Counted from the stretch's first letter, positions 38,663-52,100 are shown. The stretch is DNA of 64,000 nucleotides from Tillandsia leiboldiana (GCA_029204045.2 CM055063.1:31606810-31670809); one strand, 5' to 3'. The notes: generated by a model from the letters alone, not told the origin. A program made the numbers and translations.

Positions 38663-41600
38663 TGTCACGCCCCGGGGTCGAAACTGCGACCCGGGCTCGC
38701 CAACAGATCCGCCATCTGTACGGAAACTGCCGTATAGACGAAGCGTCTAACCTGCAGAAAGAATCAACTACAGTATACAGATATCAGAGCGGAAAGTAAA
38801 CTACTACAAACTGAAAACCAAACGCTGTACAACTGAAAATAATACAATATCCATCTCCCAAATACGATCGTATACAAAGTCCTCTGATACAAAACTCAAA
38901 AGGGAGGTATCTTCAATAAATACATCAGTGTACAGACTCTCGATACAAGAATATCCTCACTACAACAGTCTCTCAAACTGTAAAAATAAAATACAACTCT
39001 ATACCTCACAACAAAGTTCTCTCAACAGAGGTAAAAGTAGTAAACTAGTCTACTGAAGCTCTCCGCTGAAGAGGGGTACCGCTACACTCCAACGACGGGT
39101 AGGGAACTAGCTCACGACTCCCTCGCCTCGGCCAGAAGGATCAGCAACAGGAACACAGGAACGGAAGAAGAAGTCCCTGGGGAAAAGACACCACGACGGG
39201 TGTGAGAACTACTTCCCACAGTAGTTCTCAGTGGGTGCCGTCAACAAGTCCAACGGTCTGCTCACCAAGTCTACCAGAGGTAAAAGATAACAGGCAAAGA
39301 AATCTGAACAAGAAAAGCTGGAATCTACTCTACAGCTACCATGCCTCTATCTAGACACTCAAAAGTGGAACAGATGAAAGTAAATGGGACCACTCGCACC
39401 CAAGGTGCTCAATCGACCCAAACGAACTGACTGCCTCAAAGGTCCAGTCAAGCCTGCGCCTGTCGACTAGGAACGCACCTGCCCACTACCACACATCCAC
39501 ATGAGGACGGGATTTACGTGGGGCGTCCTGTCCGACTAACTCATCCCTCGCGCAAAACTGCCTCAACAGGCCCATCGCTGCCTCCACTGCGGAAAACTGC
39601 CTCAACAGGCCAACCATCGTATCCACAGCGGCATCTCAGGGGCGCGACTCCAATTGAGGAAAACGGCGCGGCATAGAGAATCAAACGTTGGCAAAAGCAG
39701 GCTATAGACAAAACCACGCTCACTCTCAGAACGGTAGGACTCAAGATCCCCAAATATCTCGCATAACAGTCGGAGCACTCTCGACGACTCAGCTGATCGG
39801 CTAACACGAAACACGAGACACTAGCCTCTCCAACAGCTCGCAGCACAAGTACACTGGCTGGAGGTACTCCACAGCCAGGAACGACCCACAACTCAGGCTA
39901 ACAATACCGGTCGGACAACACTCAACGACCTGGGACCACCATCAACCCCAACGGTTCCCAACAATACGGGCCGGAAGATACTCGACGGCCCGGGACTACC
40001 GTCTACTCAACGGCTCCCTCCCACGACAGCGCAATAGGGATACAAGACCACCCGGGACTACCGTTTATCCAAACGGCTCCCGGCACAGATAAGCAACCCA
40101 CTACAACTACCAGACTCCACTCTGCTCCCAAGCACGAGTGCAAAAGCATCCCACACTACAAGAAAGTCCCGACCTCTCGGCCCACTACCCGGGCGAAGAA
40201 AACACTATGTCCCGGAATAGAAAAACAGTGTGGGTGTCTAAACAATAAAATAACCCTAGCCCAAGTGAGGGTTTTCTACTAGTCTGGTTACACATGCAAC
40301 ATATGACGGGGGTGCTAGGTCAAGTTCCAAGATAACTACATTAACAGATAATAAAAGGAATAACAATTCCTACAATCTAGCATGCTACACAAGGAAATAA
40401 ACTATCATACATAGTCCTACATCAGTAGAAATACTGTACAGTCCATAAAACTTGGAGATAAGGCCACCCACCTCAATAAGCCACCAATTGCTCGTAGACA
40501 CTTGCAATTGGCCTCCACGCGATTTGCACGCAAAACGATGTCTGCTGTCGGAGTCCGCACGCAAAACGGAGCACGGTGCCAGAATTCGCACGCCAAACGG
40601 AGTCCACACGCAAAACGGTGCACGGTGCCGAAATCCGCACGCCAAACGGAGTTCGCACGCAAAACGGTGCACGATGCCGGAGTCCGCACGCAAAATGGTG
40701 CACGGTGCCAGAATCCGCGTGCCAAACGGAGTCCGCACGCAAAACGGTGCACGGTGCCGGAGTCCGCACGCAAAACGGTGCACGGTGCCAGAATCCGCAC
40801 GCAAAACGGAGTCCGCACGCAAAACGGTGCACGGTGCCGGAGTCCGCACGCAAAACGGTGCACGGTGCCAGAATCCGCACGCAAAACGGAGTCCGCACGC
40901 AAAACGGAGCACGCCGTCAGGGACCGCACGCAAAACGGTCAGTCCCAAACACAGACAAGAGCAAGAGGGTTAATTCACAGACCAAAATAACGCCCCAAAA
41001 ACTGTACAAAAATACAGTAAAACCAACACACGGGACCTACCCGATTACGCCGCCGTCGTCGAAACGCTCCGTCGGGCGACCTCGCACGCAAAACGAGGTC
41101 CACGACGCACCGCCGCACCTCACGCAACCTCCTCCCTCACTCCCTCTCGCTCTCAGGTGCAGAAGAAAGAAAAGGAAGGGAGAAAATGGCGGTGCGGGGA
41201 GGAAGAAGAAGAAGAAAAGAGGGAGAGAGAGAAAAATGGTCCACGGTTGTCGGTCCACGGTGCACCGCACAAGGGGGGGCCCAGCTGCCGGGTGGTCCAC
41301 GAGGCCGGGGCGCGTGCACCGGGTCCACGCACGCGCCCCGTGCGCCACGTGGCCTGCGGCAACGCGCCCGCCACACGGGCGCGTTACACCGCGGCACCCC
41401 AGGCGCGGGACACGCGCCCGCCACATGGGCGCGCGTGCCCCCGTGCCCGCGCGGGCGCCAACGGGGGGCCGCCACGTGGCGGCCCCTGCGCTGACCCGCG
41501 CAGGTGCGTGTTCCCAACGCGCGCATTCCCGCGTCCGTACATCCTCGGGATCCGCGCTGACAACCTTGATTTTCGTGCCACTTGCCTCGAAAAACGCGCA

Positions 41601-42125
41601 CTTTATCCGGGCTCCAAATCCAACAAATAAATAGTCCATTCTTAGCGATTTCGCGCGCTGAATCCAAAAACGATGTCCATTTCTCCAAATTCTCATCCGA
41701 AAATTGCGGAGTGCCCCCGGATAGCCCACTCGATCCGATTTTCGCGCCGGGTCCATTTTTAAAGTCCGATTTGCCAAATTCCAACTCTAAAAATTCCCGA
41801 AGGCGACCGGAGAGGTAAACTCTTATCCAAACTTCGCCCGGAGTCCAATTTTGACATCTGAATCGTGCGAAACCACTTCTAAACACCCGACGGGTCTGCC
41901 AAATACCCACGGGGTCTCCTTTTAAGCCCGAAGTCCAACACTTGTGTCCAAATTGCGCGCAAAACACCACCGACACATCACGCAGGCCTCCAGTGATGCA
42001 ACTAAATCCCAAATTGCATCACAAATCCATTTCTTGGGCCCGACACGCGCACAAACTCCCCCAACGGCCACTAAAAGCTGCCCAACAACCAGCAACTCCT
42101 ACGCGGGGGATTCCGGGACCTCACA
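38663..42125 (-). repeat. LTR B1
   Basis: 3463 bp, TGTGAGGTCCCGG at 42125 to GGGGCGTGACA at 38663 on the minus strand. It contains the distal U3 box (41654-41668), a CCAAC-N10-CACGTG site at 41457, three GGGA/TCCC hairpins (39932-40081) and a 31/20-bp repeat array (40528-40940). ORFs in the last array and in 41037-42012 are not genes. Confidence 0.9.
40528..40940. repeat. GCACGCAAAACGG tandem array, LTR B1
   Basis: Units of ~31 bp (ending GTGCACGGTGCCGGAGTCC) and ~20 bp alternate, open in several frames. Equivalent arrays are at 47526-47940 (B2, similar length) and 54527-54868 (B3, about 70 bp shorter). Confidence 0.9.
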
Positions 42126-42885
42126 TCCTCTCCCACTAAAAGAAAGTTTCGTCCTCGAAACTAGATCAAGCCCATCAGAAGTCAAGAATACCACGGCTAG
42201 GTATCTAACAATACGCCTCCAGCTCCCTAAACCCCACTCGCTCCACATGATTACTCCGCAACAACAACAACAAGTACGGTATGACCCGATGTGCAATTCT
42301 CTCATCTCTCGAGCCAGAAAGTGCTACGGGCGTCCCTCGTACTCCAACAATCACAGATCTCAAGGGGCAAGTCAATCACGGCGAGGAAACATCACATCAC
42401 TACTGAGCTGAGACGTGAAAAACTAAAGGGGCTCCACTAAAAGGCTGGGGGAAACTGAAATAACCACAAGTGTAACACGCACCAAACCACAACATGGTGC
42501 CAACCTCAACAAGACGACCCGAGCATACCCGCATATTAATCCAATAAGGAAGGGAATCCAATAAGCTGGGGTCTTCACTCGGTTACCTCCCGATCCGAAA
42601 CCACTCGAGTGGACAACACAACTGCAGGCTACCCTCAAAAGGGATCCACAAGAGACACAATCTCGTGCCACAGTTGGTCGCGCAATATGCTATCATAACC
42701 CCAACGGACCCACGGGTCGAAGTCGATCCCTCAACTAATAAAGAACACCCTGACGGGAACCAAACCGTCGGTGAACGGGACTGGAAACTGGCTCACAAGG
42801 CGATCATAAAGCTGATGCCCAAACTCGCGGTCAAAGTCCAAAACATCCACAAAACTCTCACCGTTGTATACCTACAACGTGGCAT

Positions 42886-43210
42886 CACTGCCGTGCACCA
42901 ACGGCGTGGCATCACCACCGTGTATCAACGGTGTGGCATCACCATCGTGTATCAACGGTGTGGCATCATCACCGTGTATCAACGGTGTGGCATCATCACC
43001 GTGTATCAACGGTGTGGCATCACTGCCGTGCACCAACGGCGTGGCATCACTGCCGTGCACCAACGGCGTGGCATCACCACCGTGTATCAACGGTGTGGCA
43101 TCACCACCGTGTATCAACGGTGTGGCATCACCACCGTGTATCAACGGTGTGGCATCATCACCGTGTATCAACGGTGTGGCATCACCACCGTGTATCAACG
43201 GTGTGGTATC
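42886..43210. repeat. 27-bp minisatellite, 12 copies (B internal 1)
   Basis: Monomers differ by a few bases in two main forms, one with CACCGT/ACGGTG arms and one with TGCCGT/ACGGCG arms. The unit length is a multiple of three, so both strands are open (a 9-residue repeat). This is not a gene and, having no spacers, not a CRISPR array. Confidence 0.93.
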
Positions 43211-44438
43211 ACTCAAGCATCAAGGCCTTAGATCCTCACAGTAACATACCCTACACTACCTCGAAATCCCGGAGCTGAGGAAGGGCCAAAAGATCAACGG
43301 GCCAAAAACCAGGGCCCTACTGCACTGGGCAGGACCAACAACACCCATCTATGTGCAACACGTGATCAGGTATCTGAACCTCACGAGCACAAGCTAAGGG
43401 TCCTATCTCTAGCCCATACAACAATGCAAATTCCCTACAGAAGAAATGAATGCGATGCTCTGGTAACAAATAACGCTCAAGTGCGTGTAGGGGAGATAAG
43501 ATTAATACCTGCCACCACGTGGCTAGCTGCCTCCGAATCCTCATCCTGTGCGACATAGACGCTCCCGCTCAGGGGTGGTCGTCCGTCGGACTGCCGCAAG
43601 AAGTGGCCCTAACTATCTGGCCATAACCTGCCGAAGCTCCGCCTGTCTGGAAGAGCGGAGGAGGAGGAGCCGAAGCTGCCCAAGCGACTGATGATCCCGC
43701 TTTAGGACAAGACCATGATCTGTGCCCTGCCTGTGGTCACGCTACGGCGCAGAATGCAGCCTACCACAACGGACACAGTCATCCCGCTGCTACTGCTGAT
43801 ACATCGGCGGTGGAGAACCTTCTGATCTCTGTCTCCTCTGAGACTCACGACCCTCAGACTGGAATCGTGGCGGCCCCGGGGTCTCGATCTACTCGACTGT
43901 CCAAACTCAGGCGGCACTGGATGCCTCTCCCCGGAGCTGGTCCCTGGCGCGCTCCGTCTATCTCTGACATGATCACTGATCCTCGGTCAACCCGCTAAGC
44001 ATGCTCAATCGCTACATCTAACGTCGGCACCCGCCGAGAATACCCCAAGTGATAGATATTCCGATGCAGTCCTTTCTCAACTAGCTCAACCTCCTGGGCC
44101 TCATCCAGGCGACAAGGGGTACCCGGCTCAACAATCGCAAAACTCGCGAACATACTCCAAAAGAGGTCGACTCCCCTGCTGTAGGAGTCTAAGATCCCCT
44201 TCCAGTTTCTGTTTACACTATCAGGAAAGAAGGCCCTGAGCCGCGAAGCACGAAACTGGTTCCAAGTCAACAACTGCGCTCCCGGTAGTCCAACAGGATG
44301 AACTCGACGCCACCAAATTTTGGCGTCCTGTCAGACCATCTCAATCTCACTAAAACAACCACCTGGTAACTCGGCCAGGGCATGTACCCACCTGGTAACT
44401 CGGCTGGAGGTGAAAATCGCCTCAACAGGCCAAACCTT

Positions 44439-44861
44439 CGCCACTCACTGGGCGGCATCGCCACTCACTGGGCGGCATCGCCACTCACTAGGCGGCATCG
44501 CCCCTCGCTGGGCCACTCACTGGGCGGCATCGCCACTCACTAGGCGGCATCGCCCCTCACTGGGTGGCATCGCCTCTCACTGGGCGGCATTGCCACTCAC
44601 TAGGCGGCATCGCCCCTCACTAGGCGGCATCGCCACTCACTAGGCGGCATCGCCCCTCACTGGGCGGCATCGCCCCTCACTGGGCGGCATCGCCACTCAC
44701 TAGGCGGCATCGCCCCTCACTGGGCGGCATCGCCTCTCACTGGGCGGCATCGCCACTCACTAGGCGGCATCGCCCCTCACTGGGCGGCATCGCCCCTCAC
44801 TGGGCGGCATCGCCACTCACTGGGCGGCATCGCCCCTCACTGGGCGGCATCGCCTCTCACT
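44439..44861. repeat. 20-bp minisatellite, ~21 copies (B internal 1)
   Basis: The monomer is CACTCACTGGGCGGCATCGC with C/A and G/A variants. GGCG-GCAT-CGCC forms a small dyad in each unit. One unit is truncated at about 44505-44515. Confidence 0.92.
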
Positions 44862-45035
44862 GGTAGCTCGGCCAGTGGAAGTATCCTCCTGGTAACTCGG
44901 CCAGGGAAAAGTGTCCTCCTGGTATCTCGGCCAGGGCATGCGCCCACCTGGTAACTCGGCCAGGGGCAATGCATCCATCTGGTAGCTCGGCCAGTGGAAA
45001 GTATCATCCTGGTAACCCGGCTAGGGAAAAGTATC
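44861..45035. repeat. ~30-bp minisatellite (B internal 1)
   Basis: Six units based on CCTGGTAACTCGGCCAGGG. CCTGG and CCAGG form a dyad. Two more units lie on the other side of the 20-bp array at 44368-44412. Confidence 0.88.
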
Positions 45036-45641
45036 TACACAGCTGGGACCGCCGGCACTCCAAACGGCTCCCACAACAACACCCCACTCATAGGCGAGAA
45101 GAACCGACTGACGCGGCAAAAATCCGAAAATCCCGATAGACCAGTGCCTAGAACCCCAATCAAACAAGAACAGATTCAAGGCTCAGCCTATCGAAGTTCT
45201 CGATCCTTTACCGTTCAGGGATTCGGCCCCTCTCGGTTAAAGTGGGAAACTATCTCAGCACACAAACTCCTGGGTCTCGCTCTGCTCTGAAAGCTCTGTC
45301 TCCCGCTGCTCGGGTACTCATCCGGTGCGTGGTGTGTCCTCTTCACAACACGATGTCTCAGGGGTATCGCAACCCACTGCAAAACAACAAACGTCAGGAC
45401 ACAACAACCATACGACCCAATCCAGCGAAAGTCTAAGACATGTCATCCATTCCATAGCATTATGTTGTCTGCAGCCAACATAATCGATTAGGAGAATAAA
45501 CATGCCAACTACTCATCCCGTCTCTTGGGAGAGGTAAAAACTCAATCAAGACTCTCGCTAAAAGTCACGACTCTCACGTAGTCATCCTAATGTCCAACCA
45601 CAAGCCTAGGGTTTCTAAGTCCACCACGACCTACAACCTAG

Positions 45642-45653
45642 GCTCTGATACCA
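45642..45653 (-). other. Primer binding site, B internal 1
   Basis: TGGTATCAGAGC on the minus strand, 8 bases inside LTR B2. Confidence 0.88.
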
Positions 45654-45661
45654 CTCTAATC

Positions 45662-48600
45662 TGTCACGCCCCGGGGTCGAAATTGCGACCCGGGCTCGCC
45701 AACAAATCCGCCATCTGTACGGAAACTGCCGTACAGACGAAGCGTCTAACCTGCAGAAAGAATCAACTACAGTATACAGATATCAGAGCGGAAAGTAAAC
45801 TACTACAAACTGAAAACCAAACACTGTACAACTGAAAATAATACAATATCCATCTCCCAAATACGATCGTATACAAAGTCCTCTGATACAAAACTCAAAA
45901 GGGAGGTATCTCCAATAAATACATCAGTGTACAGACTCTCGATACAAGAATATCCTCACTACAACAGTCTCTCAAACTGTAAAAATAAAATACAACTCTA
46001 TACCTCACAACAAAGTTCTCTCAACAGAGGTAAAAGTAGTAAACTAGTCTACTGAAGCTCTCCGCTGAAGAGGGGTACCGCCACACTCCAACGACGGGTA
46101 GGGAACTAGCTCACGACTCCCTCGCCTCGGCCAGAAGGATCAGCAACAGGAACACAGGAACTGAAGAAGAAGTCCCTGGGGAAAAGACACCACGACGGGT
46201 GTGAGAACTACTTCCCACAGTAGTTCTCAGTGGGTGCCGTCAACAAGTCCAACGGTCTGCTCACCAAGTCTACCAGAGGTAAAAGATAACAGGCAAAGAA
46301 ATCTGAACAAGAAAAGCTGGAATCTACTCTACAGCTACCATGCCTCTATCTAGACACTCAAAAGTGGAACAGATGAAAGTAAATGGGACCACTCGCACCC
46401 AAGGTGCTCAATCGACCCAAACGAACTGACTGCCTCAAAGGTCCAGTCAAGCCTGCGCCTGTCGACTAGGAACGCACCTGCCCACTACCACACATCCACA
46501 TGAGGACGGGATTTACGTGGGGCGTCCTGTCCGACTAACTCATCCCTCGCGCAAAACTGCCTCAACAGGCCCATCGCTGCCTCCACTGCGGAAAACTGCC
46601 TCAACAGGCCAACCATCGTATCCACAGCGGCATCTCAGGGGCGCGACTCCAACTGAGGAAAACGGCGCGGCATAGAGAATCAAACGTTGGCAAAAGCAGG
46701 CTATAGACAAAACCACGCTCACTCTCAGAACGGTAGGACTCAAGATCCCCAAATATCTCGCATAACAGTCGGAGCACTCTCGACGACTCAGCTGATCGGC
46801 TAACACGAAACACGAGACACTAGCCTCTCCAACAGCTCGCAGCACAAGTACACTGGCTGGAGGTACTCCACAGCCAGGAACGACCCACAACTCAGGCTAA
46901 CAATACCGGTCGGACAACACTCAACGACCTGGGACCACCATCAACCCCAACGGTTCCCAACAATACGGGCCGGAAGATACTCGACGGCCCGGGACTACCG
47001 TCTACTCAACGGCTCCCTCCCATGACAGCGCAATAGGGATACAAGACCACCCGGGACTACCGTTTATCCAAACGGCTCCCGGCACAGATAAGCAACCCAC
47101 TACAACTACCAGACTCCACTCTGCTCCCAAGCACGAGTGCAAAAGCATCCCACACTACAAGAAAGTCCCGACCTCTCGGCCCACTACTCGGGCGAAGAAA
47201 ACACTATGTCCCGGAATAGAAAAACAGTGTGGGTGTCTAAACAATAAAATAACCCTAGCCCAAGTGAGGGTTTTCTACTAGTCTGGTTACACATGCAACA
47301 TATGACGGGGGTGCTAGGTCAAGTTCCAAGATAACTACATTAACAGATAATAAAAGGAATAACAATTCCTACAATCTAGCATGCTACACAAGGAAATAAA
47401 CTATTATACATAGTCCTACATCAGTAGAAATACTGTACAGTCCATAAAACTTGGAGATAAGGCCACCCACCTCAATAAGCCACCAATTGCTCGTAGACAC
47501 TTGCAATTGGCCTCCACACGATTTGCACGCAAAACGATGTCTGCTGTCGGAGTCCGCACGCAAAACGGAGCACGGTGCCAGAATTCGCACGCCAAACGGA
47601 GTCCGCATGCAAAACGGTGCACGGTGCCGAAATCCGCACGCCAAACGTAGTTTGCACGCAAAACGGTGCACGATGCCGGAGTCCGCACGCAAAACGGTGC
47701 ACGGTGCCAGAATCCGCATGCAAAACGGAGTCCGCACACAAAACGGTGCACGGTGTCAGAGTCCGCACGCAAAACGGTCCACGGTGCCAGAATCCGCACG
47801 CAAAACGGAGTCCGCACGCAAAACGGTGCACGGTGCCGGAGTCCGCACGCAAAACGGTGCACGGTGCCAGAATCCGCACGCAAAACGGAGTCCGTACGCA
47901 AAACGGAGCACGCCGTCAGGGACCGCACGCAAAACGGTGCAGAAGAACACAGTCCCAAACACAGACAAGAGCAAGAGGGTTAATTCACAGACCAAAATAA
48001 CGCCCCAAAAACTGTACAAAAATACAGTAAAACCAACACACGGGACCTACCCGATTGCGCCGCCGTCGCCGAAACGCTCCGCCGGGCGACTTCGCACGCA
48101 AAACGAGGTCCACGACGCACCGCCGCACCTCACGCAACCTCCTCCCTCACTCCCTCTCGCTCTCGGGTGCAGAAGAAAGAAAAGGAAGGGAGAAAATGGC
48201 GGTGCGGGGAGGAAGAAGAAGAAGAAAAGAGGGAGAGAGAGAAAAATGGTCCACTGTTGTCGGTCCACGGTGCACCGCACAAGGGGGGGCCCAGCTGCCG
48301 GGTGGTCCACGAGGCCGGGGCGCGTGCACCGGGTCCACGCACGCGCCCCGTGCGCCACGTGGCGTGCGGCAACGCGCCCGCCACACGGGCGCGTTACACC
48401 GCGGCACCCCAGGCGCGGGACACGCGCCCGCCACACGGGCGCGCGTGCCCCCGTGCCCGCGCGGGCGCCAACGGGGGGCGCCACGTGGCGGCCCCTGCGT
48501 TGACCCGCGCAGGTGCGTGTTCCCAACGCGCGCATTCCCGCGTCCGTACATCCTCGGGATCCGCGCTGACAACCTCAATTTTCGTGCCACTTGCCTCGAA

Positions 48601-49134
48601 AAACGCGCACTTTATCCGGGCTCCAAATCCAACAAATAAATAGTTCATTCTTAGCGATTTCGCGCGCTGAATCCAAAAACGATGTCCATTTCTCCAAATT
48701 CTCATCCGAAAATTGCGTAGTGCCCCCGGATAGCCCACTCGATCCGATTTTCGCGCCGGGTCCATTTTTAAAGTCCGATTTGCCAAATTCCAACTCTAAA
48801 AATTCCCGAAGGCGACCGGAGAGGTAAACTCTTATCCAAACTTCGCCCGGAGTCCAATTTTGACATCTGAATCGTGCGAAACCACTTCTAAACACCCGAC
48901 GGGTCTGCCAAATACCCACGGGGTCTCCTTTTAAGCCCGAAGTCCACCACTTGTGTCCAAATTGCGCGCAAAACACCACCGACACATCACGCAGGCCTCC
49001 AGTGATGCAACTAAATCCCAAATTGCATCACAAATCCATTTCTTGGGCCCGACACGCGCACAAACTCCCCCAACGGCCACTAAAAGCTGCCCAACAACCA
49101 GCAACTCCTACGCGGGGGATTCCGGGACCTCACA
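45662..49134 (-). repeat. LTR B2
   Basis: 3473 bp, shared by the two units of the array. It is very similar to B1 with scattered substitutions. The G-box site near 48479 has lost one base of the 10-bp gap, leaving nine. The purine tract after it (49135-49145) is the intact GTGGGGGAGGA, while the B1 tract reads GTGGGAGAGGA. Confidence 0.9.
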
Positions 49135-52100
49135 TCCTCCCCCACTAAAAGAAAGTTTCGTCCTCGAAACTAGATCAAGCCCATCAGAAGTCAAGAATAC
49201 CACGGCTAGGTATCTAACAATACGCCTCCAGCTCCCTAAACCCCACTCGCTCCACGTGATTACTCCGCAACAACAACAACAAGTACGGTATGACCCGATG
49301 TGCAATTCTCTCATCTCTCGAGCCAGAAAGTGCTACGGGCGTCCCTCGTACTCCAACAATCACAGATCTCAAGGGGCAAGTCAATCACGGCGAGGAAACA
49401 TCACATCACTACTGAGCTGAGACGTGAAAAACTAAAGGGGCTCCACTAAAAGGCTGGGGGAAACTGAAATAACCACAAGTGTAACACGCACCAAACCACA
49501 ACATGGTGCCAACCTCAACAAGACGACCCGAGCATACCCGTATATTAATCCAATAAGGAAGGGAATCCAATAAGCTGGGGTCTTCACTCGGTTACCTCCC
49601 GATCCGAAACCACTCGAGTGGACAACACAACTGCAGGCTACCCTCAAAAGGGATCCACAAGAGACACAATCTCGTGCCACAGTTGGTCGCTCAATATGCT
49701 ATCATAACCCCAACGGACCCACAGGTCGAAGTCGATCCCTCAACTAATAAAGAACACCCTGACGGGAACCAAACCGTCGGTGAACGGGACTGGAAACTGG
49801 CTCACAAGGCGATCATAAAGCTGATGCCCAAACTCGCGGTCAAAGTCCAAAACATCCACAAAACTCTCACCGTTGTATACCTACAACGTGGCATCACTGC
49901 CGTGCACCAACGGCGTGGCATCACCACCGTGTATCAACGGTGTGGCATCACCATCGTGTATCAACGGTGTGGCATCATCACCGTGTATCAACGGTGTGGC
50001 ATCATCACCGTGTATCAACGGTGTGGCATCACTGCCGTGCACCAACGGCGTGGCATCACTGCCGTGCACCAACGGCGTGGCATCACCACCGTGTATCAAC
50101 GGTGTGGCATCACCACCGTGTATCAACGGTGTGGCATCACCACCGTGTATCAACGGTGTGGCATCATCACCGTGTATCAACGGTGTGGCATCACCACCGT
50201 GTATCAACGATGTGGTATCACTCAAGCATCAAGGCCTTAGATCCTCACAGTAACATACCCTACACTACCTCGAAATCCCGGAGCTGAGGAAGGGCCAAAA
50301 GATCAACGGGCCAAAAACCAGGGCCCTACTGCACTGGGCAGGACCAACAACACCCATCTATGTGCAACACGTGATCAGGTATCTGAACCTCACGAGCACA
50401 AGCTAAGGGTCCTATCTCTAGCCCATACAACAATGCAAATGCCCTACAGAAGAAATGAATGCGATGCTCTGGTAACAAATAACGCTCAAGTGCGTGTACG
50501 GGAGATAAGATTAATACCTGCCACCACGTGGCTAGCTGCCTCCGAATCCTCATCCTGTGCGACATAGACGCTCCCGCTCAGGGGTGGTCGTCCGTCGGAC
50601 TGCCGCAAGAAGTGGCCCTAACTATCTGGCCATAATCTGCCGAAGCTCCGCCTGTCTGGAAGAGCGGAGGAGGACGAGCCGAAGCTGCCCAAGCGACTGA
50701 TGATCCCGCTTTAGGACAAGACCATGATCTGTGCCCTGCCTGTGGTCACGCTACGGCGCAGAATGCAGCCTACCACAACGGACACAGTCATCCCGCTGCT
50801 ACTGCTGATACATCGGCGGTGGAGAACCTTCTGATCTCTGTCTCCTCTGAGACTCACGACCCTCATACTGGAATCGTGGCGGCCCCGGGGTCTCGATCTA
50901 CTCGACTGTCCAAACTCAGGCGGCACTGGATGCCTCTCCCCGGAGCTGGTCCCTGGCGCTCCGTCTATCTCTAACATGATCACTGATCCTCGGTCAACCC
51001 GCTAAGCATGCTCAATCGCTACATCTAACGTCGGCACCCGCCGAGAATACCCCAAGTGATAGATATTCCGATGCAGTCATTTCTCAACTAGCTCAACCTC
51101 CTGGGCCTCATCCAGGCGACAAGGGGTACCCGGCTCAACAATCGCAAAACTCGCGAACATACTCCAAAAGAGGTCGACTCCCCTACTGTAGGAGTCTAAG
51201 ATCCCCTTCCAGTTTCTGCTTACACTGTCAGGAAAGAAGGCCCTGAGCCGCGAAGCACGAAACTGGTTCCAAGTCAACAACTGCGCTCCCGGTAGTCCAA
51301 CAGGATGAACTCGACGCCACCAAATTTTGGCGTCCTGTTAGACCATCTCAATCTCACTAAAACAACCACCTGGTAACTCGGCCAGGGCATGTACCCACCT
51401 GGTAACTCGGCTGGAGGTGAAAATCGCCTCAACAGGCCAAACCTTCGCCACTCACTGGGCGGCATCGCCACTCACTGGGCGGCATCGCCACTCACTAGGC
51501 GGCATCGCCCCTCGCTGGGCCACTCACTGGGCGGCATCGCCACTCACTAGGCGGCATCGCCCCTCACTGGGCGGCATCGCCTCTCACTGGGCGGCATTGC
51601 CACTCACTAGGCGGCATCGCCCCTCACTAGGCGGCATCGCCACTCACTAGGCGGCATCGCCCCTCACTGGGCGGCATCGCCCCTCACTGGGCGGCATCGC
51701 CACTCACTAGGCGGCATCGCCCCTCACTGGGCGGCATCGCCTCTCACTGGGCGGCATCGCCACTCACTAGGCGGCATCGCCCCTCACTGGGCGGCATCGC
51801 CCCTCACTGGGCGGCATCGCCACTCACTGGGCGGCATCGCCCCTCACTGGGCGGCATCGCCTCTCACTGGTAGCTCGGCCAGTGGAAGTATCCTCCTGGT
51901 AACTCGGCCAGGGAAAAGTGTCCTCCTGGTATCTCGGCCAGGGCATGCGCCCACCTGGTAACTCGGCCAGGGGCAATGCATCCATCTGGTAGCTCGGCCA
52001 GTGGAAAGTATCATCCTGGTAACCCGGCCAGGGAAAAGTATCTACACAGCTGGGACCGCCGGCACTCCAAACGGCTCCCACAACAACACCCCACTCATAG

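Larger units (their letters stand above)
42126..45661 (-). mobile_element. Internal region 1 of array B (non-autonomous)
   Basis: In sense order from the right: primer site (45642-45653), leader, two minisatellites (45035-44861 and 44861-44439), gag remnant (43995-44273, MLTWNQFRASRLRAFFPDS), a decayed zinc-knuckle region near 43700-43760, protease remnant (43317-43556, EVQIPDHVLHIDG and WSCPVQ), the 27-bp array and a noncoding tail to the purine tract. RT, RNase H and integrase are absent. It is about 99% identical to region 2 by eye. Confidence 0.88.

Noticed and set aside
40385..40990. Repetitive ORFs with CVRTPAPC-like units
   Set aside because: Tandem repeats of LTR B1, repeated in B2 and B3, open on both strands.
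42886..43210. CRISPR-like regular repeats
   Set aside because: The units are contiguous without unique spacers, and this is a plant retroelement.
42665..43278. ORFs on both strands with 9-residue repeats
   Set aside because: The 27-bp monomer length keeps frames open. The region is noncoding internal sequence of array B.
45642..45653. tRNA gene suggested by a tRNA-like 12-mer
   Set aside because: Only the 3'-end complement of tRNA-iMet is present at an LTR edge, which makes it a primer binding site.
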